The notes: a model not told the origin generated them from the sequence alone. Counted from the stretch's first letter, positions 45,001 through 58,000 are shown. The stretch: 64,000 nt of DNA from Cristatella mucedo (GCA_009760855.2 WPIO01000002.1:4372001-4436000); one strand, 5' to 3'. Program-made: numbers and translations.

Positions 45001-47629
45001 AACCGTTGTTTGCATTAGCACTTTGTTGCAACTGAAAAGAACAACTTGCAAGCACAGATGTCAGAGGTTTTTTGTGCAGATCTTTCCCATAAACTAGTTA
45101 GTTTGTCATCAGAGCTTCGTGTGACTAGAATGTTAAAGCCCAGATTGCCTAATGTTTTGTACACAAAACGAGATGAGGAAACATACCACATTTGCAGCTG
45201 GTCTGCTACCTGTCAAGAATGGCTACCTCAGGGCTGTTGCAATATCAGCAATTTTCGAAGCAGCTTTGCGCTAGTGGCCTAACGCATAGTTACGTTAGCA
45301 GATTGAAATGGAAGAAAGTTATTAGCCTTTCTGACTTTACCATACAGGTCGACGGCTAGGGCCAAAACGTTCCGGTTCTTGTCGAACTGTCATGGGCTAA
45401 AAACTCCTGGTTCAAGATGTCCCGTGCCATAAACTCCAGAGACAAAATATTTGAGATTTGCAGGCGTGGGCCACAACGTCTCGAGGAAATGTCCGGAACG
45501 ACTTTATCATGACCAAAATATCCACGTCGTGCAATAAAATAAATTGATGTAATGGTAGTTATTGACGTTAGAATATTCAAATCAAGAGCGAGCCTTAACT
45601 GTATCGGATCAAGAGCCTGTCCGAACAATAATTCTATAGGATGCTTAAGGACCCAGAAATTTGATGAGGATCGTCAGACCTCGGTGAAAGGCCGCACTAC
45701 GCGCGTAACGAAACAAATGGTTGCCACCAACCGCTCCTTGAGTAGCAGGTGCTGACCGAACTGTGCTACCGTGTGCTGAGGAAGGAAGCAAGCGGTAGCT
45801 ACTAACCACTCCTTGCGTTAAAGCAGCCGCGACCAAAATGAAATTGCGAATGTCTCGGGTGTCAATGGCGTACGATGACTCGGGCTTAATTCAAGCAGTT
45901 TGTAAGCAGCAGACGAGAAATGGTCTGATACAGGGTTCATTTAGTCCCCTACTCAGACATAAGCAATGCACGAGCTCGATCCTCTAGGTCCAGTCATCGA
46001 CCTCGTGTAACGCTCGTTTCGGCAGGAACCAAGTAAATGTACTTGCGATACGATCAATTGAGACGCCTCAAAAATAGTTGACTACCGCAACTAGGTACTC
46101 ACATACAGGTAGAAAGACTGTTGACTTTCTTAACGGACAAATAAGATTCTATGCTTCTATGCTCCTATGAATTACTTGAGAAGAATTTTTTGTCAATCAT
46201 GCGCCAAGCATAGCAGGCAATGGAATAGCGAAGTGAGCAGACAGATCCCTGCGGATCTGTCTGCTCAGGGGCGGGAGAGCGCTGCCGTAACCTACCGAGG
46301 GCCCATTGCGCAGAGTACACCTGAGCTCCCTGCTGAGACCGGTGGCCTAGCCACCTTCCCCCCCCAATGGCTACCAAGCTGCTTGGGGAGTGGTTACCAG
46401 GCCTAGAGAGCGGTTACAGAGGCTTGTCGGGGTTTTTATGGCGCGCGGCTTCAACACTTGTCTCCGGAGAGAGTGCGCCATTTTCCTTTTGACACGGCCA
46501 GGAAGACTGCTAGACTGGCGTGCATTCAGCTTCCTTGTACAGGGTAGTTTTCCAAGGGGATATCCGATTTTTACCGAGGGCTTACCTTACGCAATCTTTC
46601 AAGCCGTCCGAGAGGTAACTCATAAGACCGGATCTAATGAGGCCAGTCGAGAGGCTGGCCTTCGGTGCCGAAGCCTTCGGGCTTTCGACATTTTGGCTGG
46701 AAGGATCTAAGGACGCTTCCGTGTGGGTTGCCTCCACAGCGGAGCTCCGAGATCGCCAGAAATTAGAAATGAACACTGCTTAGAGGGACCAGAGAGCTGT
46801 TCTTAGCTACAAGGCGTCGGAGCGCAGCCTTTCAAGATGTCTCTCCGGAGGAAAGATCACCAAAGAGAAGGCCGCCCAAGCTTTCGGCTAGGACTGCGAG
46901 AACGGTTTCCTTGCAGGAAGCTGCTCCGCATGCCGCTTCCGGCTCTCTAGATCTAGGAGGTCGGCAAACTCCGACCTTTAGGCCAGATCCGCCCTAGCTA
47001 GTGCTCCAATCCGGCGTAGCGGCCCCCCTAGTAGTTTATTTATGGATCCGTAGCCTAATTGAGTTGTCACGGTTTGTCATCCCCTTCACTAAATAAAGGT
47101 ACTTTGACTTACGAGTATTCCAACTAACATATTTTAGAGGTACGAGCCGTCTCTCGGCCGCCTTTCGTTTTGAGTTGAGAGCTAACTGTTATCGTGCTTG
47201 ATTTTGATTCTCGCGTTTCGCAGTATAAAGTGGGCGTAGCCGCTGCGCTCACTCCCGACCGGGCGGACTGGGCGTGGTTTCTTCCGGTCTAGTGTGCGTT
47301 CTTGACCTCCTGAAATAGCCTAGTAGTCCGAAAAGTTTGCCGAACTCTGCTCTAGATGAAAAGGTATCCGTATCTTTTAGCCGTCATTTGAATACGCTTC
47401 TGATCGGCTCTGCTTCCATGCGACGATAAAGGACGACGGTCCCTAATACTGTAAGCCGTGCTTTTGCAGGTCTGAAATGGCTGCTCTGGTCTTCGCTCCT
47501 TCTGTGCGCGAAATCGTAGTACGCAGACTTCCACAAGAAGTTATCATGTCTGCTCAAAACGATGCGCATCGCAAGGACACCATCCGACTAGACCGGAATT
47601 CACCGGACCGCCTTGCTGATTCGGTCGGC
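45001..47629. other. no recognised gene
   Basis: Contains the 46.23-kb hairpin. Several 60-106 codon frames on both strands at 46.2-46.8 kb show no family match. Confidence 0.45.
46234..46267. repeat. perfect 15-bp hairpin
   Basis: TGAGCAGACAGATCC, loop CTGC, GGATCTGTCTGCTCA. No protein or RNA context is recognised. Confidence 0.85.
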
Positions 47630-48524
47630 GCAATATTAATAGTAATAGTAATAATGCACTTGATAAAGCACCCCCAGTGAACTCAATTTCTGTCCAGGTG
47701 CTTTAAGTTTGCTGCAAAGGAAACACCATCGAATGGTGAGAGGTATCAGGCTTGATAAATAACAAGTATAACATGGTTAGGAGTGACATGCACAGGGTCA
47801 GTCAGCATGAGAGTGTGGTTAGCGGCAGCATGCAACAGTGTCAGCACGCATAAGCGCCTGAAGGACGAATCACAGGGACCCACTAAATGCTGTCCTGAAT
47901 AGGTGTGTTTTAAGTTCTTTTAAAAGGTGGTCAAGTCAGGGGATGTTCGGACGCAAGTCGGGAGTGAGTTCCAGGCTTTGGGAGCATACGAACTAAATGC
48001 ACGGTCTCCAAAGGATTTGAGGTTTGTGCGAGGTATAGATAAACTTAGTTTCCGAAAAGCGGGTGGTGCGATGCTTGGCTTGGTTGGGGAATAGATCTGA
48101 TAGAGAGGCTGGAGCCAAAGAATGAAGGGACCTAAAAGTGAGCGACAAAACTTTGAAGTCGATCCGTTGCTTGACTGGTAGCCAGTGCAGGTCGGCGAGA
48201 AGTGTTGTGATGTGGCAACTGCGACGTTCACGACAGACAAGCCTAGCTGCAAAGTTTTGCACCAGCTGTAAGCGCCTGAATGCACGTGCCGGTAGGCCAG
48301 CTATCAGTGAGTTACAGTAGTCGAGACGGGATGTCACAAATGCATGGACCAACTTAGATGCGGTATCCCTATCTAAACGAGCCCGAATTTTAGCAGTTAA
48401 GTAGCTGAAAGTGGACAGACTTGAAAGCAGGCAGGCTTGTAATTGTGACGCGCAGTCGTGCGGTCCGTCGTCATTGGGGGCCACCAGTTCTAGAAGAACG
48501 CCAAAAAAAGCAGCGTCTTTCACG
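47630..48524 (-). mobile_element. LINE-A 3' copy
   Basis: The best-preserved C-terminal region: [58 protein letters not shown] and [18 protein letters not shown] in nearly one frame. One frameshift falls after RFSETK. 3' UTR, hairpin and imperfect (AAT)n follow. 5' truncated after the RT domain. Confidence 0.85.
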
Positions 48525-49675
48525 GTTTAACCTCCACGCCTGGGCACCATTCTGCACTTAGGTTGCCAGTAGATTTCTTTAGGGCGGGAGCCAAAGCCTT
48601 CTCCTCGAAACGTCCAGTCAAGAAATGACTTTCTTTTTAAAGGCTACTAAACGGCGACGACTTCCGGGTCATCGCTGAAGCAAGTCGCCTAAGGATGTCA
48701 GCATTAAGCCATGAAGCTCCTCGTTGCTCCAACATGGGACCACAGCGATGCCAAGTAAGCAGTACATATTCCACTTACAGTTGACTGCGCTTGTAGGAAT
48801 ACGCTTGGGCCGGCAAATAGGCTTTCTTGTGTTCGGAGTATTCCCATAAGCGGAGTGAGACTAATACTGCTTACAACTTAACAGAACTTCTTTGATGTCA
48901 ATTTAACAATCTAAAACAATCAAGGCGCGCATAAGAATGCTCTAATTACTTAAAAAGTGTAATTGTAATTTTCTGCTGAATGCGATTTTGGGGTGCGTTT
49001 TTCTCGATCTTATTCGCAATTGCATTGTGCTCGTATTCTGTCAGACTTTTCTCCTAGTAATGGCGAACAGTTTCCAGCGCATGTCGTGCTTCTCTGCGCG
49101 CTAATCTGCGAACCCTCGGCAACCGCATTTGTTCATGCTTTTCGGTACCATTGCAATCATCCCCATTTTGACGCTTGCGCTGTACCTAATCGCAAAATTG
49201 CATCTCCTAGCTCGAGCCTTAAATAGCGGCCAGGTCAGAAGTCATTCCATAATCGCATTCGTACGTAATCATACACTACGCTGCTCATAAGCCGAGGCTT
49301 ATTGCGGTTATTTCATAAGGGGCTCATTTCTAATTCCGCGATAAAGCTTATAGTTCAGCAGAGCTCGTAGTTGTAATTCAGGTTCGGCTGCTGTCAAGCT
49401 CCTAGTCCATAATCGCGGGACATTACAACGGGCCAACAGCATGCAATCAATAAAAAAGCGATGAAATGCTCACATAAATTATGCTTATTGTCTTACACGC
49501 TGTAAATATGCACTTATGTGGAGTACAAATCGAAAATCATCCTAACTCATTTTGTTATACGTGGAGTATTTCTTATATCCGATATTCATTAAAGCGGAGT
49601 TCCCACCGTTCAAAATTGTGTTTCAGCTTTTAGCCCTAGTAATTCATTAGCGGTCCACCAGAGAAGCACCATTAA
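48525..49675. other. no recognised feature
   Basis: Low coding potential by eye. Confidence 0.45.
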
Positions 49676-49758
49676 GTAACGTATCTTCGTCTGTAACTCC
49701 ACAAACCCACCAAGAGAACTTGGGTGCTATGCAGGAGAGTTTGCAAAGCTTCAATAGT
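49676..49758 (-). mobile_element. LINE-B terminal fragment
   Basis: Minus strand AACTCTCCTGCATAGCACCC, then TTTGTGGAGTTACAGACGAA and GATACGT. These are only the last 80 or so bases of LINE-B. Confidence 0.6.
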
Positions 49759-50057
49759 AAAGCAAAAAAAATAAATTAATCATTAATAGTACTTTTTTGT
49801 TTTTAGTACGGCTTTTGCTGGAACAGCCATGCACTCACTACTGTCTGCACCGGTTGACGAGCAATACGTGGGGCAGTCTAGCTACTACTCGGTCTAGCAA
49901 TCAGTGAGGTAATCAGGCTCGAACAGTCTGGCTAGGTCAGTGCGAGGCAACTGCTTCCCCATTTAGTAGCTGCGATTGATGACAAGAGGTCTGCCTGTAG
50001 TAAGGAGCTGGGCTCACCCAGAGAGCCAGTGGTAGTATCGCCTCCTATTCTTGAACG

Positions 50058-50058
<1 letters not shown>

Positions 50059-50122
<64 letters not shown>
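50059..50122 (+). repeat. (AT)n microsatellite
   Basis: About 32 AT units. Confidence 0.97.
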
Positions 50123-50124
<2 letters not shown>

Positions 50125-50251
50125 CTGCCCTGCAAATAAACCTGCAACCATCAAACATTGGGCGAATCTGCTGACGATTCAGTGCTTTGCCTTATAATGC
50201 TGTCCCCCAACATTAGCTCCGATGCAACTGGTTGTGAAATAACTTAAGAAT

Positions 50252-50337
50252 AATATTATATAATAATAATACATTTGTGTAACAGCCTCAGAGAACTGGA
50301 TCTCTGTCTAGGCATTTTACAGATGCTGCATATAAAG
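50252..50337 (-). mobile_element. LINE-A or SINE-2 terminal hairpin
   Basis: AT-rich tail, then on the minus strand GCATCTGTAAAATGCCTAGA, AGAGATCCAGTTCTCTGAGG and CTGTTACAC. Only the shared 3' end is present, so its source family is unclear. Confidence 0.6.
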
Positions 50338-50940
50338 ATTACCAGCTGCCAGCAGAACGCCTGGACCAAGTCTAGGATGTGGAAGGATTTGGAAGGTTTC
50401 ATACGTATTTCTACGACGGATAAAGTCCCAGAGGTTCGGTATTTCTTTAAAGATGAAACGGTTCAAGGGTCATTAATAACCACAACAGCTTCACGTGACA
50501 GCAATCTTTAACTGTGACTTAGTCACCACTAAATCGATGCAAAAGCGAGCTGACTCAGCCTAATGAGCCCCGTAACAACTCACACATTGAATACAGGAAT
50601 AAAAAATCTTGGACATTACAAACGAATATAAACGGCACAGTCCACAGCATGCATGCACTAGCCAAGGGAAGGCTACACTGAGGCAACCTCAAGAACAAAG
50701 AGAACAATCTGTCAGATAACCCAGCGAAGACACATGGTGGCCACGTTAATGATCTGCCTTTTGGGGCACGAGTTGGCTTTCGTCAAGCAGCCTGCCTGCA
50801 AGCTCGAATTCGGGTCTGCAGCCACAACGTCATGTCCTCACAATCTCTCATATCGGAAGCTCGGTGGCCACCGTGAGCATCAGCAGCTCAGCTGTGGGTA
50901 GCTCGGATGTCGGTGTTCTTACGACGAGTGCAAATATCCA
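50338..50940. other. no recognised feature
   Basis: Possible 3' flank of the candidate exon at 50.94 kb. Confidence 0.35.
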
Positions 50941-51052
50941 CTACTCTGCCTTTTCTTTGGCTTTCCGGCTGAGTAGCCACTTCAGGGCACTGAAGGTCGA
51001 TGCCACGATTGGGAGGCCAATCGGCAGAAACAATGGAATGTAAATAGCGAAC
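50941..51052 (-). CDS. candidate last exon of an ER membrane protein
   Basis: After the acceptor TTTCTGTCTTTAG, a 112-nt exon encodes 36 residues and a TAG stop. A hydrophobic stretch (FAIYIPLFLPIGLPIVASTF) is followed by a basic tail ending KEKAE. Lysines at -3 and -5 form the KxKxx ER-retrieval pattern of type I membrane proteins. The first nucleotide completes a codon from an upstream exon, which was not identified. The protein family is not recognised, and the exon call is tentative. Confidence 0.3.
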
Positions 51053-51740
51053 CTAAAGACAGAAACTGTCACGGCTGTCACACAGACCAACGATCGGCAC
51101 AAAGCCACCGATACGGCCGGCACGGCTGAAGTTGGGCACGAGTCTCACGCTGCAGAAGCTGCCAGGCAGCCAACGAACCGGCTGCCGGCATGGAGTTAGC
51201 GAATGCAATTAAACTTTGCAGGCGTTGGCACTGACCTGCAGCCGGTTCACGCAAACAATAGTAGCAGCCAAGTGCCAAAATAGCACAAAGCCAACAAGAG
51301 AACAGCAAAACATCATTACAAGGCGAAGCTGCAACTCTTGCAGAATCTATAGATGGCACGGCTAATCGAGAGTACACGAAGCTTGTGCTTAAGCCATTTT
51401 TCAAGAGGCTAGGGAAGAGAGTAAAAGGGGCTGCTACATCGTACGACCGAGGTAAACAAGAAATCCTAAATAGCATGCACATACGACCACATGGAGCATG
51501 CCTTTTTGTCTGACCACGATAAGATCAGCTCAAAGAAAGTTTGAAACCTAGAATTGTAAGCAGAAAACATCGAGTCAGCAGAAAGCTCTTGGTCAAATGT
51601 CCTCTGGATACAGGACCCATGGATGCAGCCAGGCGTTAGCTAAGGCAGGGGGTCGTACCTCAAACTTTCCACATGCAGCTAATCATAGCAAAATGAATAA
51701 TGCCTCGGTGGCCAAGCCACCCGACATGCCCCAGCAGGTC

Positions 51741-51755
51741 GGGGGGGGGGGGGGG
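51741..51755 (+). repeat. poly(G) run
   Basis: Fifteen consecutive G. Confidence 0.9.
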
Positions 51756-52456
51756 AGGTCGGTTGATCCCCTTCCATACAAGAATAGGCTGGCCGTGGCC
51801 CAACGACCTGGTCGAATTGCCTATGCCAAGTGGATACCAAGAGCATGCCCATGTTTTAGCGAGCACCTGACATGACATGACAGGGAAGGTGGTGAAGGAA
51901 GTGGCCCTCATTGTGAGCACTCCTGTCAGAATGGGTGGCTACGACAAAAAATCTATAATAAACTACGTTAGCTGAAATGGCGATTTGACGAGTGCAATTT
52001 ATCTGCAAACTGTACTGCTTCAAGAACAAAAAGACCCGGCCTGGCAAGGACCACGATTATATGAACCGTCATGTCACATACAGTTGCAGTACATTTCCAT
52101 CCTTAGTGTAAGAATCTCTCACTTGTATGGTAGTTATGATACTAATCACTAATTTTTAACTTTGTATTATAATTATAGATCCTCAAGTAATTAATGCAGA
52201 GTACAAGCCCCAGAAACCACCCCCCCCCACTATAATGCTGGGTAGTGTAGACTGCTCTGACAGGCACTGTCATATCACCGGCATTGTTGGAGAGAGCTCA
52301 GTCAGGGCATCAGTGAACTGCTGAGCATAAGCTTGCAGGTGCTCAGCAGTGGCACTACGGGTGGGGACATCAACAAAACAGTAGCCATTGGGCCAGAACA
52401 TTAAGCAGCAATAGCAGTGTATGCACGTACACACATGGAGCACGGGAGCATGCATC

Positions 52457-52472
52457 GGGGGGGGGGGGGGGG
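52457..52472 (+). repeat. poly(G) run
   Basis: Sixteen consecutive G. Confidence 0.9.
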
Positions 52473-53029
52473 CTCGCACAATCTAACTCTATCCTCTTCG
52501 TAGATGACTCAACATGAAATCACCACTAATTTACAGGCATTCAGCTAAACAAAGCCATTTTCGAAGGTTGCCACTCCTAATATGCATTAGATGCATGTTC
52601 GCACCGACAGCCCATCGTTCCCTTTGCACACTTTATTAGTTCGAATAAATGAGGCACGGCATCCTCAAGAGTAAACAAGGGTACAGACCATCGCATACAC
52701 GAAGGAAACCCGGTTGCAACTGCACACTGTCAGTGCTATCAGAGGCAGGATCACGCATGCTGTTAATGGAGCTGGGTGAGCATCGCTCCTATCCTGTACC
52801 AGCGTTTCCTCTACCAGCATGTCCGGCTGCATAGTGTCCCCAACATCGGGCGCCCTTCTATGGCAAGCCCCCTCCCCTAGACAAGCCAGCAGCACTATGC
52901 TGATGCAGCTGATCCACCACACTGCATGCTGCCTCCACGTCAGCATCCCCCAGTACCCTGTGCAACGAGCAGCTGGCAGAAAGAACCGAGGAGACGGTGG
53001 TGTGAGGAGGCATAGGAGGGAGGAGAGCC

Positions 53030-53030
<1 letters not shown>

Positions 53031-53062
<32 letters not shown>
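53031..53062 (+). repeat. (GT)n microsatellite
   Basis: About 16 GT units. Confidence 0.95.
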
Positions 53063-53064
<2 letters not shown>

Positions 53065-53761
53065 CAACCAGCAGCAGCACACTAGGCTGTTTCGGTCTAG
53101 ACCGGTGCAGCACTCCTTGCTAATAACCTCAGCAGCATCTGGCAAATGTGTATGGAGGAGGCCTTAGGGCAAGGCCCTTGTTGCCGGCAGCCACTCGGCA
53201 TGCTGCAGCTTTCTGCCTGAAGCTGGGCACTGTCTTTCCCTCAGCGAGCTGCATCTTGCAGCACAGTTTGAGTGCTTGCACTTTGACGACTTCCTCGGTG
53301 ACAGGAAGCTTGTCCTACCAACAGATCTCAGTGCATTTGACCTTGTGGCCTGCTCTAGTGTTGGGAGCTGCCGTGCCCTCGGCAGCTTACCAGTCGCATG
53401 TGCACCATGGCTGCTTTGTCAGCTCGATACCCTCGCTATGCTACCGCCACGGGCAAAGCTAGGTGGACGGGCAAGGCCGAAAGCACTGCTATACAGCATG
53501 TCTAGCCTGATGACGTACGTGAACAGGACACGTTATCATACATGACCACGTCAGAGCCTGCCTCACCCTCATCGGCCGGTCGTCCACCTCCGTGTGTGTA
53601 CACTTTAACCTGGCTAGCAGCAGCTGTCCTGCCTCGACGTGGACAATGCTCAACTAGCTTCTAAGAAGTATGGGATGCTTGATGTCGGCTAAGTATGCGG
53701 ATAGATAAACTGCAATCTGACGACGAAGTTGACTTCGTCGGTGGTGGTGCCGAAAGTAGGC

Positions 53762-53935
53762 ACACTAGGTAAGGCGGTTGCTTTCACGACCTCGGTCCCA
53801 GGTCGTGGGTTCGATTCCTGCGGTGGGCGATTCTTTATCACCACTGTGGTGATAGCCGTAAAGGCTCTACTATCGCTATACAAAAAGAGGCTGTTTAATC
53901 AGCTAGGATTTATTTATTTATTTTTATTTAGGTGA
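53762..53935 (+). mobile_element. SINE-1 copy, best preserved
   Basis: A-box region ACTAGGTAAGGCGGTTG. The B box GGTTCGATTCC (53808-53818) matches the RNA polymerase III consensus. Then GGTGATAGCCGTAAAGGCTC, TATCGCTATACAAAAAGAGG and TTTAATCAGCTAGGATTTAT with a TTTA-rich tail. No intact tRNA fold is expected from this head. Confidence 0.82.
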
Positions 53936-54194
53936 GAGCAAAGAGGAGAATAAAGTGCCTGCACTGGCCAGAAGAATGGTAAACAGTGTCAGAAAGTTCA
54001 AAGAAAGTGGCGAATCTTGGAAGACCACGGGAAAGGATTTGCTTACCTCTAGAACTACCATAGCTTCTCACACGAAGTACAATTTAAACCACTATTCACG
54101 AATGCCTGAGCCTCCCAGGTCATCTCCCAAAATAGTCGCTGGAGTATAACGTTAACTACTGCTAAGGAGGGCCATTCAGGAGCTGGCAGGGGCA

Positions 54195-56190
54195 CATCTA
54201 AAAAATAAAGTAATGTAATGTATCTTCATCTCTCTGCAAGTCTACAGATCTGTAAGGACTAAGTAGTTGCTACGCTTGAGAGCTTTCTATCATGCAATCA
54301 AAGCCTTATCGGCTTTCGGTGTGGATAGGGTAGACGCTAGCATTTATCTCACGAAACCCAGAGAAAGTGAGAAGCATGGTTGAGTCAGCAGGGTAGTCGA
54401 TGAAGTGAGTAACATAGAAGTGGCAGCTCAGGACGGCTAGAAAAGGATGTGCTTCCGTCAGTAGTAGAGAAGTAGATGTCGCATAAGAACTGAGGAAGTG
54501 AGTGGCACAGTCTTGGACCTGCAGAGCATAAGTTTCTGTCACTAATGGTCTTCAGGCATTGACATGGAATGGTTTATTGGGTGTAGAGTACCTGTGGGCA
54601 CGAGGAAGCTCTACTGGTTCAGCTATTCAGCTAGGTATGAAGGAGCCAAGTCATGGAGGCCTTATGGATCAGGTTAAACATTTTTCTCAGGACCCGCTGT
54701 TCAACCAAACGAGAGCCATTACAGCTCTATGAGCATAGGACACCTGGTGGAAACTATGGGTTTTGTTTACTAGCTTTGCAGCCACATTCATCCCCAGCTG
54801 CACAGGCTCGATGATTTTTTATCAATAGCCCAGCCAAAACAGAATTGCATTAAACGAAAACCAGACAGAACCAAGGAGTAAGTCAGATTTCAAGCTTCTG
54901 CAGTTATCAAAAGAGGCCACATAAATTCTGAGCATACTGTGCGGGTCACACTACAGCAACACCAATTGGAGGAGCGAATTATCCGAGTCCAGCCACATGC
55001 TTGGGGTGTCCTATGAGTAGCACCTCCATTTCATCATCGCTCAGTTTAAGGAACTTTGAAGACATCCAGCAGTGAATGTCTGTAAGGCAAACATTCAGTT
55101 ATCAGTGGCTGCAGCAGATTCCGAGAGCTTAAATGACAAATAAAGCTGAGTATCGACAGCATGGAAGTGATAGCCGATCCCATGGGCCCGCATCACTTTT
55201 CCTGGAGGCTCAGTAAAAATGAAAAGCAAAGGACCTAGGACAAACCATTTGGAACTCCACGGGTGACGGGTCTGCTAGATAAGACGTGACAATCAACTGA
55301 CGTGGATTGAACACAATTGGACAAGTACGATGTGAACCACGCCTGTGGCTCGTCTGCCAGACTTATCGTTGTTCATTATCATTCAAGTAGAATATCGTGG
55401 TCAATGGTGTCATGTGCAGCTAAAAGATCGAGCAAGGCACAAGCATAATAAACATTACTATCGCGGTTGCTACTTAGGATGTCGCTGGTCCTATGGAGGA
55501 GAGCAGTTTCAGTGGAGTGGTGTCGGTTGAATTGGGAATGATAATTGTATGACAATTCATTCTTCTCAATGAGTTCTACAAGCTGTTTGGGTACAATATT
55601 TTCCAGAACCCAGGACAAAAAAAGGAAGGTACACGAGGCGATAGTTTGCTAATACCTCCTAATCCAATCCAGGCTTTTTAAGTATTGTTTAAACCATGGC
55701 CGATTTTAAGGACTCCAGAACAACACCTTTATCCAAATAAGCATTAAAAACCTCAGTTGACTGGAGCAAGTTTGTTCGCCGGTGAAGACAACAGAAATAA
55801 TTATATAGGGTCTTAAGGAGACAAGCTGTTTTTACTCGACTTCATCAAAGGAAGCCACACCAAACAGAAACCTCGAAAAACTTCTTAAGGGAGATCAGAG
55901 ATTGCGACTCGCTCAGCACCTACTTTAGCCTGGGTGGCTTTACGAGTCATGAACATGTGCAATGTTTTGAACGTCCAAGGCAGAACACTTCACGGCCGAA
56001 TTGTTAATACTTTTCTGCTGTCGGGTATAGACAAAAAGGAATTCTTTTAACCTGGCCAGATCGGCATCAGACCCCGACTTATTAAAGCAGCATTCATGCA
56101 TGTGCTTTATTCGGGTCATCTTTTGAAGTTTTCCGGTAATTTAAAGGTAATCCTCAAGACAATGTACATCGATTGAATATAGGGAAGCAT
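54195..56190 (-). mobile_element. LINE-B, longest copy with RT region
   Basis: Minus strand, 5' to 3': a pre-RT region; LENIVPKQLVELIEKNELSY; HHSTETALLHRTSDILSS; DTIDHDILLE; SRPVTRGVP; a mutated catalytic box (FHAVDTQLYLSF for YADD); LKLSDDEMEVLLIGHP; VLSCHFYVTHFIDY; then TACGCAGG-like 3' UTR and a TACATTACATTAC tail. Stops and frameshifts are frequent. It is a distinct family from LINE-A but has the same domain order. Confidence 0.8.
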
Positions 56191-56207
56191 GCTCGTCGAG
56201 AGCACCC

Positions 56208-58000
56208 TTAATAATGATGCACTTGATAAAGCACCCTCAGAGAACTCAAATCTCTTTCTAGGCGCTTTACATTTGCTGCAAAGGAAAACGCTATTGAATG
56301 GTGAGTAATATCATGCTTGATAAACAACATGAATAACATGGTTAGGCATGACATGCACAGGGTCGGCATGCAAGTGTGGTTTGTGGCAGCATGCACAGTG
56401 CAGCACGCATAAGCACATAAAGGACAAATCACAAGGACACACTAAATGCTATCCTAAATAGGTGTTTTAAGTTCTTTTTAAATGTAAAGCGCCTAAAAGA
56501 GATTGAGTTCTCTGAGGGCGCTTTATCAAGTGCATTATTATTATTATTATTAAATGTGGTCAAGTCAGTGGATGTTCTGATGCAAGTCGGGAGTAAGCTC
56601 CAGGCTTTCGGAGCATACGAACTAAATGCACGGTCTCCAAAGGATTTGAGGTTTCTACGAGGTATTGGTAAACTGTTGGACTCCGAAAAGCGGGTACGAT
56701 GGTACAATGCTTGGCCTGGTGGGGCAGTAGATCTGAGAGATAGGCTGGAGCCAAAAAATGAAGTGACCCAAAAGTGTGCACCTGCCGGTAGGCCAGCAAG
56801 CAGTGAGTTTCAAAAGTCAAGACACAAATGCATGGACCAACTTAGACGTGGTATCCTTATCTAAACAAGCCCGAATTTTAGCAATGTTATGTATCTGAAA
56901 ATAGGCAGACTTGATTGTGGAGCTGATGTGGTCGTCTAACGAGAGGTCACTCTGGAACATGACACCTAGATTTCGAGCTGATTCAAAAGGAGATATGCTG
57001 GCAGAGCCAATTTTGCGTGTCATCCTTTCCAATTTCTGAATCACACTGGGTGTGCTCATGAATAATAAGTTAGTTTTATCATAGTTTAGTTTTAGAAAAT
57101 TTGCTGCCATTCATGTGCGGATGTCATCAATATATGCAGCAAGTGAGTTGAGAGAATTCGAGGTGCTCGAAGGCTGGGAGGGATCAAAGCACAGGTACAA
57201 CTGAGTACCATCCGCATTGAAGTACAAGTCTTAAGTTTCGAGTTTGCTACATCAATTAGGGCTGAAGGCTGTCGGCAGAGTATGGGTGCTGATCAAGGCC
57301 TGCATCCCAGATTACAAAATTACTCATCAGCAATGTTTTTTAAGTTACATCAGTAAACAAACTTGATGCTGCCCTACAAATACGAGGGAACAGCAACAGT
57401 AAACAAGATTGAGCAATGATCCAAGATGGTAAACAGGCACACAGCAAGGTCAAACGGACAAACATCTTTTATGTTCACGAGATCCACAACATACGAGTCG
57501 CATGACTAACGTTTTGGACTAACCCGAAATTCTCTAGACAGTCAAGAAGTGAGTGGTCCTGACTGTTGCAATGGTCGTTAATGACGGCCCGTCACAAAGG
57601 ATTATTTTTTGGGGGAGGAGACTCCAAAAATTCCTTCAAAATCTAGGCTTGACAGCCGAACGGGGGATAGGTAGATCACAACTGTGAGAGGCTTAGTTTT
57701 TGGTGGGAATCTGACAGCAACTGATTCAAACGATGGCTAATGCCAAAACTGCAGATCTTCCAGCCAATCGATTTATGAACGACAGCAATCCCATCAGCAA
57801 ACTTGTCATACCGAATGGTCTGAAAGAATGAGAGCCGGGTGGGGTGGTCTCATACGGTCACCAGAGCAGGGCTCATCCATGCCCCAGTCAGTAGAAATGC
57901 ACCATCTTTCTCATAGGCAACCTGTTTGGGATTACGTAACCCGTGGTTTTTTAATTCAGGGTTTGTAATATAAAGCCGGCTGAGTAGGTGTGACCTTAAA
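56208..58000 (-). mobile_element. LINE-A, internally deleted, with endonuclease and RT parts
   Basis: Minus strand: endonuclease pieces at 57.7-57.9 kb (GIAVVHKSIGWKI) and 57.5-57.6 kb (LLDCLENFGLVQNVSHATR). Most of the RT is missing. A mutated YADD (YFNADGTQLYLCF) at about 57.23 kb is followed by ANFLKLNYDKTNLLFMSTPS, SARNLGVMFQSDLSLDDHIS and KIRACLDKDTTSKLVHAFVS. C-terminal parts, hairpin and (AAT) end follow. Confidence 0.8.
56477..56553 (+). mobile_element. LINE-A tail-only insertion within LINE-A
   Basis: About 73 bases: TAAAGCGCCTAAAAGAGATT through GAGGGCGCTTTATCAAGTGC and five ATT. The host sequence TTTTTAAATGTGGTC is split, with AAATG on both sides, consistent with a 5-bp target-site duplication. 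Confidence 0.85.

Larger units (their letters stand above)
51053..53761. other. unassigned region with several GC-richer open frames
   Basis: Open frames at 51078-51482 (minus, 134 codons), 52665-52946 (minus), 53148-53462 and 53276-53545 (plus) overlap in different frames. None shows a motif. Poly(G) and (GT)n runs are listed separately. Confidence 0.35.

Noticed and set aside
53148-53545. overlapping GC-rich plus frames as a gene
   Set aside because: Frames conflict, no motif is recognised and no splice pattern fits both.
53762-53840. tRNA gene suggested by A and B boxes
   Set aside because: The sequence continues into a SINE body shared with four other loci, and no full cloverleaf is evident.
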